NCBI RefSeq assembly: GCF_026278245.1 | Contig: NZ_CP111079.1 | Location: forward strand, 2,606,501-2,670,500 | DNA from: Pontibacter kalidii | GTDB lineage: Bacteria > Bacteroidota > Bacteroidia > Cytophagales > Hymenobacteraceae | DNA: 64,000 bases | Direction of reading: 5' to 3' | In this document: positions 37,837 through 51,280 of the stretch, in pieces | How the letters are laid out: each line of letters opens with the position of its first letter | How positions within the stretch are numbered: position 1 is the first letter of the stretch | Made by a program: the position numbers and the translations under genes | The notes under the pieces: model-generated | Told to the model about the DNA's origin: nothing | The model's input: the letters and a program-made list of their open reading frames with translations, nothing else | The model's database searches: none

Positions 37837-39107
37837 CCAGCCTTTATGCCCTGGTGGACTGCAACAACTTCTACGCCAGCTGCGAGCGGGTATTTAACCC
37901 TACCCTGAACGGCAGGCCCGTGGTGGTGCTCAGCAACAACGACGGCTGTGTGATAGCCCGCAGCACGGAGGCCAAGGAGCTAGGCATACCTATGGGCCAG
38001 CCCTTCTTCCAGATTCGGAACCTGGTAGAGAGCGGGCAGGTGCATGCTTTCTCCTCCAACTATGCCCTTTACGGCGATATGTCGGAACGCGTGATGCAGA
38101 CGCTGGCGCAGTTTACCCCAAACGTGGAAGTATACTCGATAGACGAGTGCTTCCTAGACCTGGGCGATTTTTATAGTATAAACCTGCAGGCCTACGCCAG
38201 GGAGATAAAACGCACCGTGTGGCGCTGGACAGGTATCCCCGTAAGTCTGGGCGTGGCGCCTACCAAGTCGCTGGCCAAGGTGGCCAACAAGCTAGCCAAG
38301 AAATCTGAAAAAGCCAACGGCGTGCTGGTGCTCACCGATCCGCACCATATCCGGAAGGCGCTGCAGGCCACAAAGGTGGAGGATGTGTGGGGCATCGGCG
38401 GGCGGTACGCCAGGTTCCTCAGGAAGCGAAACGTACTTACGGCGTACGATTTCACTAATCTTTCGGAGAGTTGGGTAAGGCAGCACATGACGGTGGTGGG
38501 CGTGCGGCTGCTGAAGGAGCTTCGGGGTGAGCCGTGCCTGGAGCTGGAGGAGGCACCGCCGCCCAAAAAAGGCATCTGCACCTCCAGGAGCTTCGGAAAA
38601 CGAGTGAACAGCCTTGATGAGATGCAGGAGGCTACCGCCACCTATGCCGCCCGCTGCGCCCGCAAGCTGCGCCAGCAAAAGAGCTGTGCCCAGTTGGTCA
38701 CAGTGTTTGTTACCACCAACACGTTCTCCGAGCATGACCGGCAGTACTACAACAGCAAAACGGTGTGCATGCCCGTAGCCACCAATTCCGACATGGAGCT
38801 GATCCACTATGCCGGCATCGCCCTGAAGGCCATTTACCGCGACGGCTACTTCTACAAAAAGTGCGGGGTTATTGTAACCGGGATCATCCCCGAGAACCAG
38901 GTCCAGCTCGCCCTGCTGGACACCGTGGACCGCCAGAAACACGCAAAGCTGATGGAGGTGGTAGACGGGCTTACCGACAGGTTCGGGCGCAGCAAAGTAC
39001 GGGTAGCCACACAAGGCACAGACAACACCTGGAAACTAAAGAGCGAGTATAAATCGCCCTGCTATACTACTAAGATTGGGGAGCTGCAGCAGGTATGGGT
39101 GCGATAG
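37833..39107 (+). CDS. umuC: Y-family DNA polymerase V catalytic subunit
   Basis: Translesion polymerase of 424 residues acting with UmuD'. Catalytic carboxylates are in ALVDCNNFYASCERVF and YSIDECFLDL; also seen are GCVIARSTEAKELGIPMGQP, SLGVAPTKSLAKVANKLAKK, the helix-hairpin-helix VEDVWGIGGRYARFLRK and the C-terminal DUF4113-like tail (VDGLTDRFGRSKVRVATQG). It is translationally coupled to umuD and convergent with a small hypothetical gene 12 bases away. Confidence 0.95.
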   Translation: MTSLYALVDCNNFYASCERVFNPTLNGRPVVVLSNNDGCVIARSTEAKELGIPMGQPFFQIRNLVESGQVHAFSSNYALYGDMSERVMQTLAQFTPNVEVYSIDECFLDLGDFYSINLQAYAREIKRTVWRWTGIPVSLGVAPTKSLAKVANKLAKKSEKANGVLVLTDPHHIRKALQATKVEDVWGIGGRYARFLRKRNVLTAYDFTNLSESWVRQHMTVVGVRLLKELRGEPCLELEEAPPPKKGICTSRSFGKRVNSLDEMQEATATYAARCARKLRQQKSCAQLVTVFVTTNTFSEHDRQYYNSKTVCMPVATNSDMELIHYAGIALKAIYRDGYFYKKCGVIVTGIIPENQVQLALLDTVDRQKHAKLMEVVDGLTDRFGRSKVRVATQGTDNTWKLKSEYKSPCYTTKIGELQQVWVR

Positions 39108-39119
39108 GTAGAACAGGGT

Positions 39120-39488
39120 TTACTCCTCATTCAGTTGCTTAATTGTCTCCAGCAGTTTCTGTTCCCAGCCGGGGCCGTTTATTTCTGCCAGCGCCCTGGC
39201 CATTACCTTGTTATAGCCGCTTATCCCATTCTGGGCAGGCCCGGACACAACGCACCCGTAAAAGATGTAGTCGAAGCCGAAGGCTTGGGCTGCAACGGGT
39301 AGGTTTATAGCCTCCTGCGGCAGTGGCTCGCCTACCAGCACCACCTGATAATGCTTACGAGCGCTATCGATGTAGCCGGTGATGACGTTGTACCTTGTAA
39401 AAAGGCCCAGGCTTTGGTGGAGTGCTGCCACAGCAAGTATAACTGCTCCTACAACCAGCGTGGCACGTAGCTTTAGCGATCTGTTCAT
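39120..39488 (-). CDS. Small membrane-anchored hypothetical protein
   Basis: Unrecognised protein of 122 residues with one N-terminal hydrophobic helix (about 8-27), so it is anchored or exported. The rest reads as alternating strands and helices (HYQVVLVGEPLP, FGFDYIFYGCVVSGPAQ, VMARALAEINGPGWEQKLLETIKQLNEE). Codon use matches its neighbours. It lies between umuC and the sensor kinase without an obvious link to either. Confidence 0.55.
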   Translation of the reverse strand: MNRSLKLRATLVVGAVILAVAALHQSLGLFTRYNVITGYIDSARKHYQVVLVGEPLPQEAINLPVAAQAFGFDYIFYGCVVSGPAQNGISGYNKVMARALAEINGPGWEQKLLETIKQLNEE

Positions 39489-39598
39489 ACTTTAAGTCTA
39501 TTTCTTCGGCAAGGTTTATACTTTAATTGAAGTATGAATTCAACTAAGTTTATACTTCAGGAAAGGTATAGGTAGGTTGTATACTTCGCCCGGCCCCT

Positions 39599-43699
<4,101 letters not shown>

Positions 43700-43773
43700 G
43701 TATGCTATTCGTATTCCGGGCCGCTCTTTCTTGGCAGTAGCTACTGTTGTATTGTTTCCTTTTGACGGAGTTG

Positions 43774-45327
43774 TTAGTACCGCGCCTTTACTATTTTCTC
43801 CAATACGGCATTCCGCAGGGTTTCGGCTGCCTCCAGCTCTTCCTGCTGCCAGGGCAGCGCTGTTTGCTTCACCGTTTCCTGGTAGGTGGCAAAGGAGTGG
43901 CGCGGGTGATAAGTCTTCCCGTCGGGCTCCAACCGGATGGCATCGTCAGGGTTACCACCCCAGGCGACACTCTGAATTACCTCCGCCCTGAAACCAAGTA
44001 TAAACTCGCCCTGCTCGGCGTTGATCGGCAGCGACACAAGCCCGCTGGCCACCTCAGCATAAGGTCTGCTGTGCGGGTAATCCTGCGCGAGCTTATCGGT
44101 GGCGAACAGGCCGCCGCTCTTATTACGGCGCAACCATGAGGCCAGTTCTTTCACCTCCTGGCTGCCGGGTGTGCTGCCGCTCGTCCAGATGTTGCCTTCG
44201 TATACCACTGCAGCCCCTGAGAGCGAGAGCAGTTCCTGCATACTTGTCTTTCCCCCTAACAGGCTTTCTGCAAAGTGAGCCCCCGTATAAAGCTGCTCCA
44301 CCAGCTTCACGTGTATGTTGCGCAGGTGCACCCGCAGCACCATGTGCTCCTCCCGCTGCCTGGCCTCCAACTGTGCCGAAAGTATACCTGAGAGCAGCTC
44401 CATGGCAGAGCGCATTTCGTACCCCGGTTGCTTAGCCGTTTTGTGGTGGCACGAGATCAGGCCCCAAAGCTTGTTATCGATAATGATAGGCAGCGACATA
44501 GAGGCCATGATGTTCATATTAGCCAGGTACTCCAGGTGTACCTTGGCCACACTGCGCAGGCTGCTCTCCGAGAGATCGGTGAAGCGCTGCGTGAGCGGGT
44601 TAATGACAGGTATGAGCCGCACAGGGCTGTATTCGCGTGTAGGAATGAGACGGTAGGGGGTTTTAAAGTATAGATCACGGGCCTGCTTGGGCACATCCGA
44701 TGCCGGGAAGCGCAGCCCCAGGTAGTCGGCCATGTCTTCTTCCTTGGCCTGGGCAATCACGATGCCGTTCCACTGCGGGTCAAACTGGTACACCAGCACT
44801 TTATCAAACCCGGTGAACTTCTTCAGCTCCATGGCGGCGCGCTGGGCAATTTCCGAGCAGGTGCCGGCCTGCTTCATCAGGGTAGTGATATACTTGATGT
44901 GCTGGTAGAGGCGCACAAAAGCCTCCTCCGGGGCAGGCATATTCTTCTCCAGCTCCATCAGCACATACTCCTGCTGCGGCAGCACAAGAGCAGAGAAGGA
45001 AACCTCTTTGCCCTGCACTTTAAAGTTGAGCATAAACGGTATCTTGTCCTGGCTACCCTGCGTGTTGATCTTGGCCAAAAGGTCGCTGTACTGCCCCGGC
45101 TGCAAAAAAACAGACAGCGGCTGCTCCAGCAGGTCTTCCGGGGAAACGGACAGGAAGTCCTCCACGTTCTCGCTGATTTGCAGAACGCGTAGCTCCTCTT
45201 TATCCAGCACCAGCAGTACACCGTGTGGCTGCACCAGGTTTATCAGGTGCAATGGTATGCTTCCGCAAAACTCAGAATCGTAGTTTTTATCGATGCTGAT
45301 GTTGACAGGGGCCGTAGGCTTCTCCAT
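43774..45327 (-). CDS. Phytochrome photosensory module without output domain
   Basis: A 517-residue protein with the PAS-GAF-PHY core of bacteriophytochromes. The N-terminal PAS has DSEFCGSIPLH, with Cys21 where biliverdin is attached, then LVQPHGVLLVLD. The GAF domain has VYQFDPQWNGIVIAQA, the PASDVPKQARDLY chromophore pocket (Asp of the DIP motif) and the conserved His in RSVAKVHLEYLANM. The PHY domain ends KTYHPRHSFATYQETV..LPW. The protein stops after PHY: there is no kinase or other output. The CheB-CheR-kinase gene directly downstream is the natural partner candidate. No haem oxygenase gene is near. Confidence 0.88.
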   Translation of the reverse strand: MEKPTAPVNISIDKNYDSEFCGSIPLHLINLVQPHGVLLVLDKEELRVLQISENVEDFLSVSPEDLLEQPLSVFLQPGQYSDLLAKINTQGSQDKIPFMLNFKVQGKEVSFSALVLPQQEYVLMELEKNMPAPEEAFVRLYQHIKYITTLMKQAGTCSEIAQRAAMELKKFTGFDKVLVYQFDPQWNGIVIAQAKEEDMADYLGLRFPASDVPKQARDLYFKTPYRLIPTREYSPVRLIPVINPLTQRFTDLSESSLRSVAKVHLEYLANMNIMASMSLPIIIDNKLWGLISCHHKTAKQPGYEMRSAMELLSGILSAQLEARQREEHMVLRVHLRNIHVKLVEQLYTGAHFAESLLGGKTSMQELLSLSGAAVVYEGNIWTSGSTPGSQEVKELASWLRRNKSGGLFATDKLAQDYPHSRPYAEVASGLVSLPINAEQGEFILGFRAEVIQSVAWGGNPDDAIRLEPDGKTYHPRHSFATYQETVKQTALPWQQEELEAAETLRNAVLEKIVKARY

Positions 45328-45769
45328 CTATTAGAAGTTAAATAATTGGCTTTTAAGGCCATCAGAAAAACAATTCCTGCAAACGGCTGTAAGTTGGCAG
45401 CACCTTGTAAGTGCAACATCACGCTACCAAGCACAACACAGTCCGGGGTAGGCCTGCGTAGGTTGCCCGAATTAACCGACAGATAAACGTAAAATTATAC
45501 TAAGATAATATCCGATTAGCAGAATCATCCCGCACCGACAGTCCCAGAATCCATAAATATAATACCTCCTCATGAAAAAGCCATCATATGTTGCCCCATT
45601 CATCATCAAAAATATGACACCAAACTACAAAACAAACATACTATAAATCCTATATAACAGGTCGGTGATATGGGTTAGCCTCTTACGGCGTTTATACTTT
45701 GACCCGCCGCTAAAATATATGCCTCCTCCCCTCTTGCTTTAGTGCGTGCAACCTCATTCCTTTGCCACG
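45328..45769. other. Intergenic region upstream of the phytochrome gene
   Basis: About 440 bases with no gene, an AT-rich middle (45490-45660) and a TATACTT near 45692. It should hold the promoter of the phytochrome-kinase pair, which I could not resolve. Confidence 0.45.
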
Positions 45770-46123
45770 ATGAAAAGTGTAGGCATACCCTTCCTTAAAA
45801 GTATAAGCTTGCTGCTGGCAGTGTTGCTGTGCGGTATACTTGCTTTTGCTGTGCCTGCCACCGTTACTGCCGCCCCCACCGCGGCCCAGCAGGAAAGTAT
45901 AACCTTTGCCGACCAGGCACCCTTTATACTTGTAGCCGGTGAAATTACCTCGGGCGAGGCCGAGGGTGTGCTGCAACTGGACAGGTCGCTGCTGACGCCG
46001 CTCCTGCAGTTTTTTCTGCAGCACATCTACCCCCAGCCCCAGGACACAACCCTGCCAACACGCTCTTACCAAGCCTCCAAAGGCGACTGCGGCCTGCATA
46101 CCATTCTTACCAAAGGCCCTTAG
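45770..46123 (+). CDS. Small exported protein of unknown function
   Basis: A 117-residue protein that starts with a clear signal peptide or anchor (MKSVGIPFLKSISLLLAVLLCGILAFA). The mature part is Ala/Pro/Thr-rich with two Gln/Asp/Phe stretches and no motif I know. TTCCTTTG just upstream is one mismatch from a -7 box. The signal peptide is the main reason to believe in the gene; it contains four TATACTT-type copies, which is unusually dense. Confidence 0.5.
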   Translation: MKSVGIPFLKSISLLLAVLLCGILAFAVPATVTAAPTAAQQESITFADQAPFILVAGEITSGEAEGVLQLDRSLLTPLLQFFLQHIYPQPQDTTLPTRSYQASKGDCGLHTILTKGP

Positions 46124-46303
46124 GCCTCCCGCTCAGACATCTGGCTCTTCCATTTTAAGGCACCACTTCCTGCCGGTGCTATGGCGCGCGCGTGCGCCTC
46201 TTTATACATTGTTTATCGCTTAATGCTGTTGCGGGGTAGCTACAGTGCCGCTGCTGTTGCGCAGCCAGGGCTGTCTACCTACTACGAAATCACCTAATTT
46301 CTT

Positions 46304-47737
46304 ATGAGAATATCCTTCCTACCCCTTGCCACGCTGGTGTGCATCACCCTGGCGGCTATACTTACCGTGCTGCAGCAGTATGGTGTAATCTCGCTGCCTG
46401 CCGAAGTGCTGCTGACCGTGCGCTGGGCCGGTATTGCCGTGCTGCTGGGCTACGGCCTGCAGAAACGCTCGCTGACCACCTGGATCCTGATCAGTATGGT
46501 GGTGGGCGCCGAGATCGGCTACGACTTCCCACAGTTCGCCGTCAACCTCAACGTCCTCAGCAAGGTGTTCCTCAAGCTGATCAAGACGATCATTGCTCCG
46601 CTCATCTTCGCTACTTTGGTGGTTGGCATAGCCGGCCACGCCAACCTCAGGCAGGTGGGCAGCATGGGCTGGAAAGCCATTGTATACTTTGAGGTGGTGA
46701 CCACGCTGGCGCTCTTTATCGGTTTGGCAGCCATTAACCTGAGCAAAGCCGGTGAGGGTATTGATGCCGGGCTGGCGCAGAGCCATGAGGAGATACAGGC
46801 TGTGCCTGCCCAAACCACAGCTGAGATCATCCTGCACGTGTTCCCGGAGAACATTGCCAAGTCTGTGGCCGAGGGACAGGTGCTGCAGATCGTGGTGTTC
46901 AGTGTGCTGTTTGCCATCGGCCTGGCCATGGTATCGGAGAAAAAGCGCAGGCCCATGCTGGATTTCTGCGAGAGCCTCTCCGAGACGATGTTCAAGTTCA
47001 CCAACATCATTATGTACTTTGCACCGGTGGGCGTGGGCGCGGCCATCGCCTACACGGTGGGCCACATGGGCTTTGGCATCCTGCTGAACCTGTTCCAGTT
47101 GCTGGCCACGCTGTACGTAGCGCTACTGGTTTTCGTCCTGCTGGTGCTGCTGCCGGTGGCCCTGATCGCCCGCGTGCCTGTCAAACGGTTCCTCCAGGCT
47201 ATCTCAGGTCCGGTTTCCATCGCCTTTGCCACTACCAGCTCGGAGGCTGCCCTGCCGCGGGCCATGGAGGAGATGGAGAAACTGGGCGTGCCGCGCCGCA
47301 TCGTGGCCTTCGTGATGCCCACCGGCTACAGCTTTAACCTGGACGGCACGACCCTGTACCTGGCGCTGGCCTCGGTGTTCGTAGCCCAGGCGGCGGGCGT
47401 GCCACTGAGCTGGGAGCAGCAGCTGGTGATGGTGTTCACCCTGATGCTGACTTCTAAGGGAGTGGCTGGCGTGCCGCGTGCTTCGCTGGTGATTCTGCTG
47501 GGCACGGTGGCCTCGTTTAACCTGCCGGTGTGGCCGGTGTTCGCCATCTTGGGCATTGATGAGCTGATGGACATGGCCCGCACCTCGATTAACGTGACCG
47601 GCAACTGCCTGGCCACCGCCGTGGTAGCCCGCTGGGAAGGCGAGTTTAACCCGCAGCCGGAGGTTGGCCTGGTAGAGACCAGCAATCCGGACATCCACCA
47701 GGATCAGGAAGAGCAAAAAGAGCGGGTGCCTGCCTAG
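46304..47737 (+). CDS. Dicarboxylate/glutamate:cation symporter (DAACS family)
   Basis: Inner-membrane transporter of 477 residues that takes up glutamate, aspartate or C4-dicarboxylates with protons or sodium. Family signatures: LNVLSKVFLKLIKTIIAPLIFATLVVGIAG in outline, the HP1 serine motif TTSSEAALPRAMEEM, TM7 NLDGTT, and the HP2 region TSKGVAGVPRASLVIL. An extra hydrophobic pair at residues 1-60 precedes the usual eight helices. Specific substrate cannot be told from sequence. Its terminator overlaps the stop codon. Confidence 0.9.
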   Translation: MRISFLPLATLVCITLAAILTVLQQYGVISLPAEVLLTVRWAGIAVLLGYGLQKRSLTTWILISMVVGAEIGYDFPQFAVNLNVLSKVFLKLIKTIIAPLIFATLVVGIAGHANLRQVGSMGWKAIVYFEVVTTLALFIGLAAINLSKAGEGIDAGLAQSHEEIQAVPAQTTAEIILHVFPENIAKSVAEGQVLQIVVFSVLFAIGLAMVSEKKRRPMLDFCESLSETMFKFTNIIMYFAPVGVGAAIAYTVGHMGFGILLNLFQLLATLYVALLVFVLLVLLPVALIARVPVKRFLQAISGPVSIAFATTSSEAALPRAMEEMEKLGVPRRIVAFVMPTGYSFNLDGTTLYLALASVFVAQAAGVPLSWEQQLVMVFTLMLTSKGVAGVPRASLVILLGTVASFNLPVWPVFAILGIDELMDMARTSINVTGNCLATAVVARWEGEFNPQPEVGLVETSNPDIHQDQEEQKERVPA

Positions 47738-47752
47738 GCGCCCGCTCTTTTT
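47721..47752 (+). terminator. Intrinsic terminator overlapping the symporter stop
   Basis: Stem 47721-47730 with 47737-47746 (10 bp, one G-U), loop TGCCTA, then TTTTTATACTT. The TAG stop (47735-47737) lies in the loop and edge of the hairpin. Confidence 0.85.
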
Positions 47753-47836
47753 ATACTTTAGCAAGTGATAGGTTTAAGGCCACGGGAAGCATGACTTATA
47801 CTTTGTGAGTGGCTGAAGGTATGCTCGCGTAGCCCT

Positions 47837-48493
47837 TTACTCTATTCCGCTTTCCAGCGTACCTACTTTTGGGAGTATCTGAATCACGAACCTTCGGTCG
47901 CGGATGTCGCCTTTACGGCCTGCGCCTTCAAAGCCGCTACCGGCAGCTATCAGTTCTACCCTGTCTCTCGGGAATTTGATGCCCTGGCTTTGCCAGAAAT
48001 CCAGCAGGGCCAGGGCGCGCTCATAGCTCAGCTGCAGAGCGTACTCCCGCTGCGAGACGTTGCGGGGGTCGCCTTTCGGGAAACTGGCGGCGCGGCCATC
48101 GATCACGATCAGGTACTTGACGTCTTTATCCTCGATGGAGTTAATGACCTGGCTCAGGTTCTCGCCGGCTTTGCGGAGCGGTGCCCGCGCGCGCTGCGGT
48201 ATTACAGCGCTGCTTTGCTCGAAGAGCACATCCACCAGCAGTTCGTGCCGCTTGTACTGCTCGTTGTACTGAAAGTACTCATCATCCAGGCGGGCAAGGG
48301 CAGCTTTTATCTCGTCCAGCTTGCGCTTTTCCTGCACCTCTACCTGCAGGCGGGCAATGTTGTCGCGGTTTTCCTGGTCCTTGTCCTGAAACAGCTTAAA
48401 GCTCAGCACAAAGAGCACCAGCATCACCAAAAAGAGCACCGTCATCAGGTCGACGTAGCTGGGCCAGAAAAAATCCCTGTTCTCCTTGCTCAT
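47837..48493 (-). CDS. MotB/ZorB-like stator with OmpA-type peptidoglycan-binding domain
   Basis: A 218-residue protein with a single transmembrane helix at about 13-33 in FFWPSYVDLMTVLFLVMLVLFVLSF in outline. Asp15 sits at the position of the proton-carrying Asp of MotB and ZorB. A short coiled coil (40-80) leads to an OmpA/MotB domain at about 95-212 (YLIVIDGRAAS, LSYERALALLDFWQSQGI, RVELIAAGSGFEG, DRRFVIQI). It is the last gene of the seven-gene run and starts 10 bases after the ZorA-like gene, the usual pairing for an ion-driven motor. Confidence 0.85.
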   Translation of the reverse strand: MSKENRDFFWPSYVDLMTVLFLVMLVLFVLSFKLFQDKDQENRDNIARLQVEVQEKRKLDEIKAALARLDDEYFQYNEQYKRHELLVDVLFEQSSAVIPQRARAPLRKAGENLSQVINSIEDKDVKYLIVIDGRAASFPKGDPRNVSQREYALQLSYERALALLDFWQSQGIKFPRDRVELIAAGSGFEGAGRKGDIRDRRFVIQILPKVGTLESGIE

Positions 48494-48503
48494 ACCTTCT
48501 TCG

Positions 48504-50255
48504 TTACCTCCTGCCCTGATTGCCGCCGAAGAGCTTATCCAGTGCAGCTTTCAGCGGTCCGGGCTCCATACTTTTGGCCATGTGCGTGTTGAGCGTTTGC
48601 AGTTGCTGCAACAGTTGCTGCTGCACGGCGGTGTCGGCTTCCAGCTTCTGCAACAGGCGCTCGTTTGTCTGCCGTATCTCACCCGATAGTTGCTGCTGCG
48701 TGGTGCTCATACTTTCCTGCTGCTGGCTCAGGCGCTCGAAAGGACGCATGTACTCCACGATGCGTTGGTACACGTTGTCCTCGTTCAGCCTTCTGAAATG
48801 CTCCTGCCACTTCTCATAAGCATTCTGCGCGTCCCGCTCCTGGTGCTGCAAGCGTGCCTCCATCAGGTCGGTTAGCCGCAGCGCGGCTTTGTCGAAATAC
48901 TGTTCGATGCGCGATCCGATATCATTTAACTCGCGTTCGTGCTGCCCGAAGAAGTTCACCTGCCGCTGGATCGATTCGTCGTGTTTCTGCAGGTACCCCG
49001 GCACCTTGTCGAAGCCTTCCTGCAGGCTGTTCAGTCGGCCAAGCACATCGCTTATCGTATTGGTCAGCTCCGCGCCTTTCCGCACCGATTCGTTCAGGGC
49101 CACCTGGTACTGCATAAAGTTGCGGAACAGCTGCTCGCTCTCCTTCATCTTATCGAACACCTGCAAATTGGCGTTGGCCATCTGCGTAAAACCGATCTTA
49201 TCGAGCTTCTCTATAAATTCCTTTTGCGTACTGATGTTCTCCGTAAGCGTATCCACGATGGGCCGGAAGCCAAGTACTTTGTCCAGGAAATCGCGGTTAA
49301 AGGAATCCAGCACCGATTTGAGGTTGCCCAGGCTGGCGGCCATGTCAGAGTTGAGCTTGGGCAACAGGTTGGTCTGCAGGAAAGTATAATAGCCGTTCTT
49401 GTGGCGGTCGCGGAGGCTGCGCGCGTTCTTCAGGGCGTTGTTACCGAGTAAGGTCAGCAGCAGCCCCAGGAAACTGCCCGACATGGCAATCAGCACGCCA
49501 AAGAGAAACGAAGGGATGTTCTGGTCCGTGATGAAAGAGCCTCCTGTTTCATCCCCTCCCAGCCCAGACCAGATCAGGCTCGACAGGCCGATGATCACAC
49601 CGGAAAAAGTACCCAGCAGGCCGATGTACAGCGGCGTAGCGATGGTGGACTGCACTTCGTTGTCCATGGCCTCTGCGTAGCGCTCCGACACGTCCTTGAG
49701 GATATCGAAATCCGCGGCGGCCCCTTTGTTGCGCCTCAGGTACTGATTGGTGCTCTTGATGATGCTCGTAAAAGTCTCGGAAGGGTTTTGTACCTCGATC
49801 AGGTCGATGGTGGCGGCTCCTCTCCCCCCCGAGGCGACGGTGGTGATCAGCGCGTCCGGGTCTCCCTCTACCAGGTGGATGTTGCCGCCGGCGAAGAGTT
49901 TCTCCAGCTTCTCGCGGGCTAACGTATAGCTAGCGACCGGACCTCCTTTGGCTTCTATCTGCAGCAGGTTGTTTTCTGCCCCCACCACCTTTTTAATTAC
50001 CGGGTTAGAGGGCGTGTACTCTCTGAAGGGTTTACCGGCAAGTATGGCCGCCCATACTTGCCCATCAGGTTTTGCTTCAGCAGGCTTTTTTACACTTTCA
50101 GCTTCCAGCAGCTGCTCCCGGATGCTAAGCTGATCTTCGGAAGGGTACAGGCTGGCTATACGTTGTATCTTCTGCTTGTTCCCCTTGTATACATACAACT
50201 GGTAGCCAAGTATGATCAGGATCAGTACAGCCTCTAGAATAAATATGCCTTCCAT
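48504..50255 (-). CDS. MotA/TolQ/ZorA-like proton-channel protein with coiled-coil tail
   Basis: A 583-residue protein. Transmembrane helix 1 is at about 4-22. A cytoplasmic insert of about 180 residues follows. Helices 2 and 3 are at about 204-229 (ATPLYIGLLGTFSGVIIGL) and 249-271 (FLFGVLIAMSGSFLGLLLTLL), the classic MotA/ExbB GLxGTxxG pattern. Residues 280-583 are long coiled coil rich in Gln, Glu and Lys. Three helices plus a long cytoplasmic tail is the layout of ZorA in the Zorya defence system. The two products should assemble as a pentamer around a dimer, as in known stators; that is inference. Confidence 0.85.
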   Translation of the reverse strand: MEGIFILEAVLILIILGYQLYVYKGNKQKIQRIASLYPSEDQLSIREQLLEAESVKKPAEAKPDGQVWAAILAGKPFREYTPSNPVIKKVVGAENNLLQIEAKGGPVASYTLAREKLEKLFAGGNIHLVEGDPDALITTVASGGRGAATIDLIEVQNPSETFTSIIKSTNQYLRRNKGAAADFDILKDVSERYAEAMDNEVQSTIATPLYIGLLGTFSGVIIGLSSLIWSGLGGDETGGSFITDQNIPSFLFGVLIAMSGSFLGLLLTLLGNNALKNARSLRDRHKNGYYTFLQTNLLPKLNSDMAASLGNLKSVLDSFNRDFLDKVLGFRPIVDTLTENISTQKEFIEKLDKIGFTQMANANLQVFDKMKESEQLFRNFMQYQVALNESVRKGAELTNTISDVLGRLNSLQEGFDKVPGYLQKHDESIQRQVNFFGQHERELNDIGSRIEQYFDKAALRLTDLMEARLQHQERDAQNAYEKWQEHFRRLNEDNVYQRIVEYMRPFERLSQQQESMSTTQQQLSGEIRQTNERLLQKLEADTAVQQQLLQQLQTLNTHMAKSMEPGPLKAALDKLFGGNQGRR

Positions 50256-50263
50256 CTAAGGGT

Positions 50264-51127
50264 TTATCTGAAATCGATGCGTGCTTTCTCCTGGATTCTC
50301 CAGCCGTTGTTCACTTTTACCAAAATACCGTCGCCCTGCAGTACCACCCGGCTCACCATGCGGTTCGATGGCTTCTCGAAGTCAAAAGCGTTTTCCAGGC
50401 GGTCTATCCCCTGCGCGATGACGAAGGCATGGTTGCCGGACAGATTAAAGCGGTAGCGGGTCGTGCTGCTGCCGTCGGCCGGGATGTCCATTTCAATGTA
50501 GCTGTCGGAGTCGGGGTGCTGCTGCAGCTGGTGCTGCCGTATCACACCGTCCTCCGGGATAATGGCAAAGCGGGTGCCTGTGTCTGGCGCGACTTCCGGC
50601 ATGGCCTCCGGCTCAACCGGTGGCGGCGTAGCAGTGGCTGCCATTTCCAGCTCGTCCAGCAGATCGCCACCTGCAATTTCCAGCCTCACAGCGTTCGTGC
50701 GCGGCCTTTGCTCCTCTTTTGCCGATTCTTCACCGCCTGTTCTGCCCGTCGGTTCGTCTCTTCTTCGCTTGTCTCTTCTGCGTTTCGGCTTCGGCTGCTG
50801 CGCCTGGTCGGGGGCGTTTGCCTCCTCCTCCTGCTGGGGCTGCTGCCGCTCTCTTTGTCTTTGGCGCTGCTCCGGCTGCTGTTCCTGGCGCTGCTGCTCC
50901 TGGCGCTGCTTCTTTTGCCTGCCGCCTTCGCCCGGCTCGCTGGCGGGCCTGTTGCCCCGGCTGGCATTTCCCTCCAGTCTTCTGAGGCGGCTCTCCAGGT
51001 CAGCATTTTGGTCTTTTAGTTTATTGATGCGCTTGGTGAGCATGTTGTAGGCGCTGACGGCCCTTAAAAAGGCAAAGCCGGCGCCTATCAGCGCGATAAT
51101 ACTTATGATGATGGCAATTGTGTTCAT
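50264..51127 (-). CDS. Membrane-anchored coiled-coil protein of the motor cassette
   Basis: Unrecognised, 287 residues. One transmembrane helix at about 4-24, a short coiled coil (MLTKRINKLKDQNADLESRLRRLEG, about 29-53), a low-complexity Gln/Arg/Glu-rich stretch (60-140), then a compact C-terminal domain at about 185-287 (RFAIIPEDGVIRQHQL, YRFNLSGNHAFVIAQGIDRLENAFDFE, GDGILVKVNNGWRIQEK). The low-complexity linker has codon repetition visible as CAG/CGC runs. It stands 8 bases before the ZorA-like gene, so it is probably part of the same complex. Confidence 0.7.
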   Translation of the reverse strand: MNTIAIIISIIALIGAGFAFLRAVSAYNMLTKRINKLKDQNADLESRLRRLEGNASRGNRPASEPGEGGRQKKQRQEQQRQEQQPEQRQRQRERQQPQQEEEANAPDQAQQPKPKRRRDKRRRDEPTGRTGGEESAKEEQRPRTNAVRLEIAGGDLLDELEMAATATPPPVEPEAMPEVAPDTGTRFAIIPEDGVIRQHQLQQHPDSDSYIEMDIPADGSSTTRYRFNLSGNHAFVIAQGIDRLENAFDFEKPSNRMVSRVVLQGDGILVKVNNGWRIQEKARIDFR

Positions 51128-51280
51128 GAGCCAGGATTAGATTCTGAATTAGGATTAATGTTGATTATCTATGCCACCCAACGTATGGGAGAAACCTGAC
51201 TTGGTTTATACTTGAACCATTCTTCAGATCTCTCCCACAGGTAGGGATGAAAAACCTCGTTAAAGGTAGTTGATTATACG

